Origin: Callipepla californica brunnescens
Taxonomy: Eukaryota > Chordata > Aves > Galliformes > Odontophoridae
Length of the DNA: 64,000 bases
Reading direction: 5' to 3'
Assembly: GCA_023055505.1 (NCBI GenBank)
Contig: JALIRH010000005.1
Location: forward strand, 2,542,001 to 2,606,000
Made by a program: the position numbers and the translations under genes. Below are positions 52,417-62,400 of the stretch, one piece after another. Positions within the stretch are counted from its first letter, which is position 1; every line of letters starts with the position of its first letter. The notes under the pieces are model-generated. The model saw nothing but the letters and a program-made list of their open reading frames with translations. It did not search any database and was not told the DNA's origin.

Positions 52417-53506
52417 TCCCACAAAACAAAGCCAAACCCATCATTCCTACTAATTCTTCACAAGAGACACAGACAGTATAAGAATGACTTGGTAGATACT
52501 CTCCAGAAGATTGTGTAAAAAATATTCAACTAATTTCTGTGCCGAACCACAGGAAGTTGGTTGAACACACAGTATCACTTGACTGACACTTACAGAGTCT
52601 TAATAGAACCGGCCAAGGAAGAAGTTCCTAAACACTGTACTTAGTAAGTTACTTCCCTGTGCAAGGGCAGCCTCAAAATAGGTGGAGTTTACCCAATGGG
52701 AGAATCACAGAATTATTTGTGAGTGGGAAAAACATACGCTAACCATCAATATCACCATTTGGAACAACACATTGCACATGTTAGAAAAACTATTCAGTGG
52801 TGTCCAACACTGACATTTTTTGCATACTTTTCATGAGAAAATGCAGGATGCAAAGTGCAGTTAAGCAAGAGGCTCCAGGAAGGAGCAGGTGTAGGGAAGG
52901 AAGATGAACAGAAAGAAGGCAGCAGCAAGAGAAGGAAGGAGGTGTTATTTTGTAGAAAATGGGGCCGCACAATAGCACTTGCTGACTGCTCAGTGTGCTC
53001 CCAAAAAGCACTGTCCCCTACAAGAGCTTTCTCCCCATACAGTACAAAATAGAAACACCCAAACAAGGAATGTCTGCATTTATTTGTTACTGGAAAACAG
53101 CTCTCCTAGCTCTCTAGGCACAGTGCTGGAGCTTGAGGAGCACCACTCTTGGACACCCTCCATCCAGCACCACACAGCTCCCCACGTGACTTGAAGCACA
53201 ATGCCCACACCTCAGACAGTGTTCCTCAACTCCAGACTGCTCTGTTTGCTTTGCATCAGAAGCAACAGCTCACAGCAGTGGAAACTGTGGGAATCAGCTG
53301 TGGTGTATGAAAATACTAAGGCCACATCACCATCTTCCTGACCGTGAGCAGAATAAGCATTGGTCATCCACTCCCAAAAAGGAATGCACTGCTCAACAAG
53401 GAATTAACATGAAAGAACCCCAAGAAGTTGGCTGATGTGAACCACACTGCTCCCGCCTCTTGCTGCATTGCCCTGCTATTTCTTCATTACCAAAAATGAT
53501 ACATAC

Positions 53507-53525
53507 CTTTGGCATTTATCACCAT
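53507..53525 (-). CDS. ARHGAP24: Candidate ARHGAP24 alternative first coding exon (MVINAK start)
   Basis: Read on the minus strand, ATG-GTG-ATA-AAT-GCC-AAA-G ends at a donor (AAAG then gtatgt). The start context GAGACCATGG is a near-perfect Kozak sequence with A at -3 and G at +4. The single leftover G joins the GA that opens the exon at 2695-2817, giving MVINAK-GGDRERM in frame. An in-frame stop (TAA at 53637-53639) lies upstream in the same exon, so this ATG is the first possible start after it. The product would begin inside the last part of the PH domain and keep the RhoGAP domain and C-terminal coiled coil. Known human short ARHGAP24 isoforms also lack most of the PH domain. That transcription really uses this exon is inference. 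Confidence 0.65.
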
Positions 53526-53658
53526 GGTCTCTTGTATATAGTACTTCAGCTTATCACCTTCAACTAAACATAAAAACAGAGGATGCCACAGTGCATTTGA
53601 AATACTTCCAGTTACAAATCTGAGGCATATTCTCTTTTAAACATAAATGAAATCCTCA
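53526..53658 (-). other. ARHGAP24: Candidate 5' UTR part of the alternative ARHGAP24 exon
   Basis: The minus-strand acceptor at 53659-53661 (atctttttcttttttcag) has a strong pyrimidine tract, which implies at least one further upstream exon rather than transcription starting here. A second usable acceptor (ttatgtttag) lies at 53564-53565 and would give a 57-nt exon, 53507-53563, with no stop in the matching frame. The whole exon from 53658 is 152 nt. The stop at 53637-53639 closes the longer version upstream of the ATG. Confidence 0.55.
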
Positions 53659-55910
53659 CTGAAAAAAGAAAAAGATGCATAACAGCATCCTCAAAGGAGA
53701 CTTGAGCAGGATCACTGATTTTTAGTTGCTCAGAAAAACAGTGAACATCCTACTTGTGGTCCTTGAGACAAAGTGACCTTGGGCAGATGCATCACTATAT
53801 GTGAAGTGCCCACAGGGAGCAGCTCAGAGCAGCACTAAGACTACTACATAGCAGAGGTATTCCAGGTTTTCCTGTTTCCTTAGCATGCAGTGAAGGCTTG
53901 AGCAGACTGTGTGACCTTTTCAGAGAACAGACTCATTGAATTGCATATCTCTTCCTACTGCCTGGCACGAGGCGGGCATAATAACCATGCTGTACACCCA
54001 GAAAAACGTTAACAGCTTTCAGAGTGAGTGCCAACGAGATGGACTGTCAGCACTTCCACACCTGCTCTAAGGGAATGCCATGGGGATGCACCCTGTGTTC
54101 CTACTGCCTGGCCAATCTAAGCAGCAAAAGAGAAAAGAAAAACCTGACAAACTAATGGCAAAAAAATAAAAAACAAAAGTAGAAGTAGTCCATAATTCGA
54201 AAATGGAAACCACCTTCCATTTAACCTTGAGTACATCTCTGCACAAGCACCAGAAATGAATTTCCTTTCTTCACTTCCTGGCATAAGGCTGGAACATCCC
54301 GTAGCAATGGGTCTGAGACTCACTAGCAGCATGCTGCAGAACTGCACATGCCAAGAACTGAAACAACAGCTGTGACAACCACACTGTGTTGACTGCACAG
54401 GGGAAAAGCACTGGAACAGAAGAACAGCCACCTTCAGTAAGGGCAGGCTTGCTACCATCGCTCCAGAAACACAAGCAGGCAACAAGGAGACTTCAATTAG
54501 GGGAGAAAAAAAAGAAACCATTTAAAACAGAAGCAATCCCCAGCTTCTAAGGTCTGCGACACGGATTTTGGCCCATTTGAGAGTGCAGTCCCCACACCTG
54601 CACAGTTGCCTGGCCCCACCAGAACTGGGTGTGCTGCAGGACAAGATTACAACAGACAAGGAAAACACAGACAGGCTCCTGGCAAGCACTAGCTGAATGT
54701 AAATCTTCCCCAGGCAGCTGCAGACCCAAGGGTGCATTGCTCCTTAGCATCCCTAGCAAAACAAAGTTTATCCGTTCTCTGACTATGTGTAAACCAGCAT
54801 TTCCTCATCCAAATGTTTCACAAACAACAGATGGACACTTTTTTTTGAAGTTTTTCATCCAGGAATTTCAGACCAACTATACACCTCTTGGGTTTCAGTG
54901 GGCAGTTCCAAATAACAGAGGAAAGATAGAACAGTTTGAAATTCCCATATTTCTCCACTGAGAATGCTTGCAAAACAAGGATATCAGGCATTATGAAAAT
55001 ATTTAAACAAACATTGTCAGTCTTTCCAAGAAATGCAGTACATCACCCATTTTTCTGATCATGACTTTAAAACATGTTCATTACTGATGATACTTAATTT
55101 TGACTTGAAACTTGACACTTTCACCAATCTTATTAGAAGCAACCTATAGATATTAATGATGGCTTCAGCAATAGAGGACCAAACTGGTTATGTCTATTCA
55201 AGTGCATGTGGACTCCAGTTCTCACATATTACAGTAAATATAAGCTACAAACACATCAATCTGAAGAAATAACCCTATCAGCAGGGATGGATTTTATCTC
55301 ATTCCTCTTCAAAGTTCAAGCCTGCAAGATACTAATTGCCAATCTGTTCAGAGGGTAAAAGCATAGCTGATTCACTGGGTCTCCTCTCAGAGCTTAAAGC
55401 GCAGTGGCTTCTCTGAGCAGGATCCAAGAAGATTCTGGCTTCATGCTTCTTGTCCAGCTTCCTGACTTTCCTGTTTCCTTGAGCAGAACAAGTTCTGCTA
55501 ATTGAAGGAGCAGACCCACAGCAATACTGCTTGTGCATTACTGAGGATTTTTAAGTGATTTGTTTCAGTTGCTGATGATTTTGAGAATAAAAGAAAAATT
55601 GTATTTTTAACATATGTTTATTACATTTTTGGAAGGAGAAAGGAAATCATTTTGCACAGGCAGTTTTATAGATAATTCAATCTCCCATCTTGGCTTGCTC
55701 TCTATTGACTTTGAGTTCTGCAGCAAGCTACAAATTACGCTACCTCCCAGGTTTTAGGTCCCAGTGCTGCAATTACAGGAGTGGGCTTTTTCCGTCTTTT
55801 CCCATTTCCTAGCTTTTTCTGAGATGCAGTACCCATTCTGTGCTTACCTTCCTCATACAGATTTTCCACTGGACTTAGCAACAACGATGGTAGAGTTAGT
55901 GAGTTGTAAG
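53659..55910. other. Sequence upstream of the alternative exon, nothing recognised
   Basis: Presumed ARHGAP24 intron. It begins with the acceptor and polypyrimidine tract of the alternative exon. The rest is unique sequence. Confidence 0.5.
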
Positions 55911-55961
55911 TGGAATTAAATGATCTTTGAGATCCCTTCCAACACAAGCCATCCTATTATT
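55911..55961 (+). mobile_element. CR1 LINE remnant, 3' end
   Basis: tggaattaaatgatctttga is followed by gatcccttccaacacaagcc and atcctattat. This is the forward CR1 3' end just before the terminal octamers. It is only about 50 bp long, and it runs opposite to the gene. Confidence 0.82.
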
Positions 55962-57198
55962 TATTCTTAGTCTACTACTGGTACCTGGAGCTCAGGCCCA
56001 TGTACTTAGGGCTTCTGCAGGAGTGAGCAGCAAGCAGCGTGGCCTAAGAGCAAGCACACTCCTCATGTAGCAGAGGTGCATGCTCTACATACTGACATGC
56101 CTGCATAATCCAGAAAAATGTCAGCATAGAGATGCTTACCCCAACACATGCCAAGGAGCATGTCTTTGAGCAGCTCCTAAGCTACTGCAACAGCCAAATT
56201 GACATTATAGCCAAAGGGATATGCTCATAGATCTTCCATGATTAATATTACAGAGGCACACAACACTTCTTCAGCTCTTCACTTGTTAAACACAGAACTC
56301 TGAAGAAAGCATGGGAGAGGTGTTTAAAACAATGAGGTCTGAAGCTGGTTTTGTTCTAAGAACTTTGCTCCCATTTCCAAACCAGAGAATGAAGACATCT
56401 CCTTCCTCTTCTAGTCCAGCTCTCAAGTGGGCTGAAGCTCCCCAACAGCATAACGCTCTTCACATTTACAACTCAGCTGAGGGATTGAAAGATGTTGAAT
56501 TGCTGTTGAAAGAAGGAGCACTTACTGTCTGCAGTACCAGTCACAAACAACACAGTTTCTGACTGCATTGTGAAATCCTAGATGCCAACATACCAGCGGT
56601 GTGTGCAAATATCCCACAAATGCAACAGCCTCACAATCACTACACATTAAAACTTAGAAGGAATTAACTTTCCAGCTAGTGACACAAGCTGAATTCCACT
56701 TCTATTTGCTTTACAAGTTAATGAAAAACTTTCAAACAGCCTCCAAGAATGTCAGCTTCAGGGAAATACCAAGCCATTTGCTACCACAGCTTTTAGATGG
56801 GGAATTTTTCTCCCAGAGATCAAAATACCTTTCTGTTAAGACCAAACTTTGTAAGGAACATCCCCCTGCACAAGGGTGCTACTGCTTCCATCTGATGAGC
56901 AGCAACAATCTCAGGAGGGATCACATTAATACAGGCGCAGCACCGAGATAAGCACATTCTTCCCACCAGATCTTTACCCTACTTTCTTACCCCAGAAACA
57001 AAATTTGCTTTAATACTTGCCTACTAGGGAAAAACAACAAGCAGATGCAGTTGAATGTATTTGACAATCAGACAAACTCACTCACAATTACACATTGGAG
57101 GTGGAGACCTTTCAACTGCTGTCACTCATTTTTGCAGGCCTGCCTGTAGCAGAAATAATCCAGGTTAAGTGATATTCTAGAGCACAGTAAATCCATAC

Positions 57199-57310
57199 CC
57201 AGCTGATGTGCCATTCTTTGAAACGGTTTCTCCATAGCTGCTGTAAACTTGAACTCAGTGCCCATGGACACAAAGGCAACATTAGCTGGGCCTTTGTTTG
57301 CAAGTTGCTT
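57199..57310 (-). other. Exon-like open segment, unidentified
   Basis: On the minus strand an acceptor (atttgttacag) precedes 112 nt open in one frame, with parts reading KQLANKGPANVAF, SMGTEFKFTAAME and FQRMAHQLG, and a donor-like CTGG then gtatgg follows. The leftover phase 1 would match the 57-nt version of the exon at 53507-53563, giving an uninterrupted frame into the PH exon. I do not recognise the peptide. A chance combination of weak splice sites and an open frame is at least as likely. Confidence 0.18.
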
Positions 57311-59134
57311 CTGTAACAAATTGCACAACATTAATTTGTAGCAAAATAACTCAGAGCTGCTGCCTCCAGTCTGTAAGGCAACCACAGGCACACAAGGCAA
57401 GAAGGCCAGCCCTCAGGAATGAAAATTGCCTTCACTAAGACTTCCATGATGAACTCAAAGTGGAAAAAAAAGCAGAGCATGGCAAGTGTATCTGGTAAAG
57501 ATGTCCTTGCTTTATTTGTCCTATACCTGGAGCAATCTTGGTTCTTCCAAGAGCAGTGCAGATCAGGACAAGACTTCATAGCACACAGCATCCATCTGGA
57601 GGATGAAGAGGCTGCATTTGCTTATTAACCCCCTCAAAAAATTCTAGAAGCTCACACTCTACAGCAAAAACCTACAGTCTCTAAAGGCATGAAAGGTACT
57701 TTTAAAGCACGTCAAATTTTTTGGTGTAAGTGAACAAGTACTAGCTACACAAACTTTCAGGTAGCATTTCCATAGGGTTAACCAAAACTGGCTTCCTTTC
57801 TTTGAAATGCAATTATTTTCTATCTAATAGATGTTTCAAAAATTTGCTTTAAAGGAAAAAAACATTCACCTGAAGGGAATAAAAATATACACACAAAGCA
57901 ATAAATTGTCAGGCGGGTGCATGTGACAGGCAAAAGGGCTTCCCCAGGAGGATCTCTATGTAGAAGATACAGGCAGGACTGCACAGTCTCAGAGAACACA
58001 GTTTGTCTGAAGTTCCCAAAAACTGTCACTCTGTAAATGGTTTTCTTTTGTAAGAAGCATAACTTCTAGTCTCAAAAAGGATGAAGTTCGTTATTAAACA
58101 CATCCACACATATGCAAATATGTAATATCAAGTATGCAAACATACTTGCATTAACATACACAACCCTCTCCCACAAAGTGAAAATACAGTCTGTAGATAT
58201 TTTCAGTGTTAAACATTAAATTTCTTAGCACTGAAACAGGATCTGATCTTCACAAAGTGTTGTCAGTCCATTTAAGAGAATATACAGTGAATATCCACAA
58301 AGGTGAAATTGCAGATATTGTTCTTAAAGGTCAACAGGTTTCAGAGGCAATGCAACTTTCTTGTCCTTCTTTTCATTTTTTATTTTGGACAAGCTTAGGT
58401 AGCATACCATCATGAGTTTTTTGCTCTTTTCATTCAGTTCTGTAATGCAGTGAGTTCTGCGAAGAACAAAAGACAAACTGTCAATGTTATTGTTTGATTT
58501 TTCTACTTGAGAACACATTCCCAGAGCTGCAGCATATCTCATTACATACAGGGCATTTGTGTGAAGCCTGGAAGAGACTTCCTGACCACATGCAGTTATT
58601 CAAGTACTCATGATGACTTTTCCCCTCCTAGAGAACATTCACACAAGGGAGAGTGGATGTTTAATCGTGGCTATTCCAGCTAAATTCCAATCTGAGACTT
58701 CAGAATTTTCAATCTAAAATCCTCTTTCCAGTTTCAATGCATTACAGTTCTTTCTGTAACATCCTGTTATCATTAGGCTGCAATCTTGTTTATTTTGACA
58801 TTGTTGGGAATTTTGCCACTAGGATCAGGAGTCAGATGCGCTGCTGAAAAGTTCTGACTAAGCAGAGGTCATCAAATGTTTCCAATAGATAATATATATA
58901 TGAATATATTTAAGTCTTTGGGAACGTGCTTCTTGTAAATGGTTATTGGAATCAGTGAACCAGGCACAAGTATGATAACTCATATGAATTGCATTAACTT
59001 GTCTATTTCTCCTTCACATCAGTGAAGCAACATTTTAGTTATGTGCCATTGTCTCTTAAGTAAGTAAGAAAACACTGACAGCTATAAAAAAAAAAGTACG
59101 TCATACACCTCCCAAGAAGGTGCAAAAGAAGAAA

Positions 59135-59149
59135 TTTTTTTTTTTTTTT
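59135..59149. repeat. T15 homopolymer
   Basis: Uninterrupted T run. Confidence 0.92.
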
Positions 59150-59559
59150 AATACAGAAATCTGATCTTAAACATTTCTAATCCTTTTTAGGACAAACTCA
59201 TGATCATAATTCAATGTAGAAGCTTCGGTGTACTGATAAAAATTCAGAAGTAGTAGTTGCATTTGCAAAATATTTTCATGTGTTTGGAAGAGGTTTCACA
59301 GCAGTGCAGACCAACATAGCCACAGATGCTCAGAGCACCAATTGTGACTGCCACAAAGGAGCCCCCATAAATCCATTCATGCACTGCAGAACTACATGGG
59401 AAGCATCAGGACACACCAGTTGTGTGCTGCACCCCCCCTTGAAGTTGAGAGTCTGGAGGGATATCCTCCCTCCGAAAACTGGAAGTGTGTTTATTTCAGA
59501 TTCTCTGTTGCACACTGAACTTCCCTATGCAAGGGGGTTGGTGAGGCTCACTCAGGCTG

Positions 59560-59735
59560 GTGGTGAGACCTTGGAAGAGGTTGCCCAGAGGGGCTGTGAA
59601 TGCCCCAGAGCTAGAAGCGCTCAAGGCTGGATGGGGTTTTGGGCAGACTGATTTAATAACAGAAGATGTCCTTGCTCATGCCAGGGACATTGGCACTAGA
59701 CAATCTTAAATATCCCTTCCAACCCAAACCATTTG
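59560..59735 (+). mobile_element. CR1 LINE fragment, 3' end
   Basis: ttggaagaggttgcccagag and ggctgtgaatgccccagagc are followed by gctcaaggctggatggggtt, atgccagggacattggcact and cccttccaacccaaaccatt. This is forward CR1 3' UTR in the expected order, antisense to the gene. It ends just before the terminal octamer repeats. Confidence 0.93.
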
Positions 59736-61899
59736 GTGGAACATTATTAACCAAAACATTAAATCAAGTCCAAAAAAAATTCCAAGTTCTCTTTGTACAT
59801 CTTTTGTAAAGTATGGATTAAGTAGCCTTGGGTTAAGAATTCTTTCACGTATCATGCAGTTGAGATTCCAGTTATCCTAACATCTGTAGCATTTTAGCCT
59901 CACTACTGAATGTTTAAACTTGTAACGCTGTAACAGGAAAAGAATAAAAATCCTGATTGCTTCCTAAATGGATGGAGGCCATCTGAGGCCAGAGTTCCAA
60001 GTATTCCCACAGTTACACAGAGATGAAGGTCAACCATCATAAGCAGCACTCAGCATTCAGTGACCTCACATAACTGTGTGTGGGTGCTTCTCTGCTTAAG
60101 AAGAGTGAATCATCCCTCTTCAGCACAAGCTGGTTTTGCAGTGTATTAATACAAGGTGGAATGCTTTGTTCCCTTAAAAAAAATGCACAGGTATTCAAGG
60201 AAGGTTTTTCTAAAATAGTTGCCCAAGTCAAAACACACCCCTGGGTAACACCTGTAGGCAAATGGTACACAGTCACAGAATGCTGGAAACACCGTGTACA
60301 GCACCTTGATTCTGCTTGTATGTGAAAGTTTTGCTTCCAGAACCCAATACAGTACCTAAGGATGTTCACAAACCACCCTCCAGGCTGCTCCATGCAGACC
60401 CTCAAACGGGATGATTCACCTACATAGGCAACCTGCTGAAGGAGCAGAGACGCTGCATTTTACAGAACTGATAGTAAAAGGAATCCATCTTAGTCTCACA
60501 CCAGCCACAAAAATTAATTGTTGGTTTAGATGAAATCTCCAGTGGTTCCCTCTGCCTCAGTGTTCAAACAGAACAGGCTGACACCTTCCCTTCCCCCAGG
60601 CTGGGGCTGAGGGAACCACAGATGCTACTGTATTTAGCATCACTGATAAAAAAAAAAAATAGCAAAAGGTGCCTACAGAAATTCTGTTTGCAGCCAAAAG
60701 ACAGGTCCTGCTGTCAATCTACTGTTATCAGACATTAGGCCTCCCCTTCCAGCATGTAACAGCATAGCTTTTTATTTTGGCTAACAATTTAGAGAATTAA
60801 TCATTAAGAGTCATTTCTCTGCCTCTGTCAGCTGGGCATTGCTCACCACTCAGAGTACAGAACAAAGCCAGCAGCAAAATCACACCCAGCATCCCAAACT
60901 TGTTCTTCAAGCTTCACAAAGATCAGTTAAAACTAGGAAATCAAACATACCTCTGTGGATTTCCTGCTGGCTTTCTGAACAGAAAATCATTGCTCATGTT
61001 TAACTTGTGCAAATAAAATAATCACACAGGGAAAACAAGACAAAATTGGAAACAGAGCTCTGCAGGAAAAGACAATGCAAGGAGCTGCTGGAAGGGTTAA
61101 AACAGAATTCCCCAGCTTAAAAGCTGAGGCACAGCTCCATTCCTCGAAATCACCATACACATCCACAGGACTTGGCATAATTTGTTAAGTTAAGTAAACT
61201 GCTGGGATGAGTTTAAGTTGAATTACTCCAAGGCCAAACATCTCCTCGCTTACTACAAATAAAATGTGGATGGCTTCAATTTGCTTAAACTCTGCAAACA
61301 AGTCTAAAACAAAACTTCCAACTCTGATGAAGAGCACTTTCATCTGAGTGATGCACACCAAACCACATAGGATAAATATACACTTACAGCTACAAATACC
61401 AGAAAACACAGTTGAGGAAACTAAGGATACTGCATGGCAGAACATCACATTCTTTTGCATGTGAGACACTGAATGAGTTAAATAGACTTGATAGTCCCAT
61501 ATGGGAACAAAAATAGAGCAGGAAGGGTTTTGTTTGTTTTCTGAAGTAATCTCATGGGATCTAACGGTTGCTTTTTGCCTATGTAAAGATGCTGCTGTGA
61601 CAAATACATAGCGAGGCAAACTCATCACCCCAAGGCATGGTTCAGGGAAAGCAGCAAACCAGGCTGCAGACATTATATACGTTATTTCAGACAAAGACCC
61701 GTACTCCACAAAACCTCTTGCTGTTGTGTGACCTGCCTGCCTTGCACACTGGGTCACTTGCCAACACCAGGAGCATCAGTATGCAGGCTCCAGCTTGGCA
61801 CATCCCGCAGCAGCGCCAGCTCTGCCAAAGGAACAGCTGGCAGGGCATACCAGAGCCTGCAGTGAGAAAGCCCATTAGCAGGGTGAGGACGGGAAGCCC
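59736..61899. other. Presumed intron, nothing recognised
   Basis: Unique sequence with an A12 run near 60648-60659. The longest open frame in the window (190 codons, minus strand, 61185-61757) is here. It shows no recognisable domain, and a frame of that length is within what chance allows in 64 kb of six-frame sequence. Confidence 0.45.
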
Positions 61900-62400
61900 T
61901 TGAAGTTGATCACGCGTCTCCCATGGCCAACACAAAGAGGGGCTGCAGAGGGCAGCACTGCTTTGCTCTTGGCTCACATTGCCCCGCACGGGACATCACT
62001 ATAAAATGAAGCATTCACTCCATTAAGCTCCCTGTTGCATGGATGACGAAACTTTCGGTTTTAAGGCCTCTTGAAAAAGAACGGATGCTTGCACGGTGTC
62101 TGACCGCGTGCAGGCAGTATTTCCAGCCCCATGGACTGGAAAGCTCGGGACCGTGCCAGGGCGGACACGCAGCTAGCTGCAGGGCAGGACGGCACGCAGA
62201 GGGGAAGCGGCAGCTCATCGCAGATGGAAAGGACAAAGGAAAGCTGGAAAAAGCCACTGCGTACAGGAAAAGCCAAAGGCGTGCTCACAAAGCTGCTGCA
62301 GCATGATACGTGGGTAAGCGAAAGCTGCAGCGAACAAGTGGTGCTCTCAGCTCATTGCCTGGCACCGCACCCAGGAGGAGGGCAGCCTGCTTACCAGCTC
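61900..62400. promoter_or_regulatory. CpG-enriched patch, candidate promoter
   Basis: By eye about 24 CpGs in 500 bases at roughly 55% GC, clearly denser than the neighbourhood. It lies some 8.3 kb upstream (minus-strand sense) of the alternative exon at 53507-53658, a plausible place for the promoter and noncoding first exon that the exon's acceptor requires. The best minus-strand donor nearby is GAGCTG then gtaagc at 62395/62394. A TATA-like ctataaaat on the plus strand at about 61998-62006 also allows a divergent plus-strand transcript. Neither direction is proven. Confidence 0.33.

Larger units (their letters stand above)
2818..53506 (-). other. ARHGAP24: Long ARHGAP24 intron (about 50.7 kb)
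   Basis: This is the interval between the PH exon acceptor and the donor of the candidate alternative first coding exon. Its limits are the cag acceptor at 2818-2820 and the gt donor at 53505-53506 (minus strand). It contains most of the CR1 copies, several homopolymer tracts and one CpG-enriched patch. I looked for the exon encoding the middle of the PH domain (the GTIFLPGNK region) and did not find it. The interval is an intron only if the alternative exon is real; for the long isoform it would be part of a still longer intron. Confidence 0.7.
49656..53506. other. Intronic sequence with A/T homopolymers
   Basis: It contains a T14 / A12 pair at about 49820-49849, an A18 run at 50267-50284 and an A-rich tract at 52385-52416. 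The last bases up to 53506 hold the minus-strand donor (gtatgt) of the alternative exon. No other features recognised. Confidence 0.5.
55962..59559. other. Presumed intron; one exon-like segment at 57.2 kb
   Basis: Unique sequence with a T15 run at 59135-59149 and AT-rich patches at 58.1-58.2 kb and 58.9 kb. An exon-like segment at 57199-57310 is listed separately. Confidence 0.45.

Noticed and set aside
52700..52730. CR1-like word gaatcacagaatt
   Set aside because: Similarity ends after about 15 bases, with no other CR1 block next to it.
60270..60300. CR1-like word agtcacagaatgctgga
   Set aside because: Only a dozen matching bases and no continuation into the CR1 3' UTR.
61185..61757. Longest open frame, 190 codons on the minus strand
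   Set aside because: No domain, no splice context and no recognisable residues. One frame near this length is expected by chance in six frames of 64 kb.
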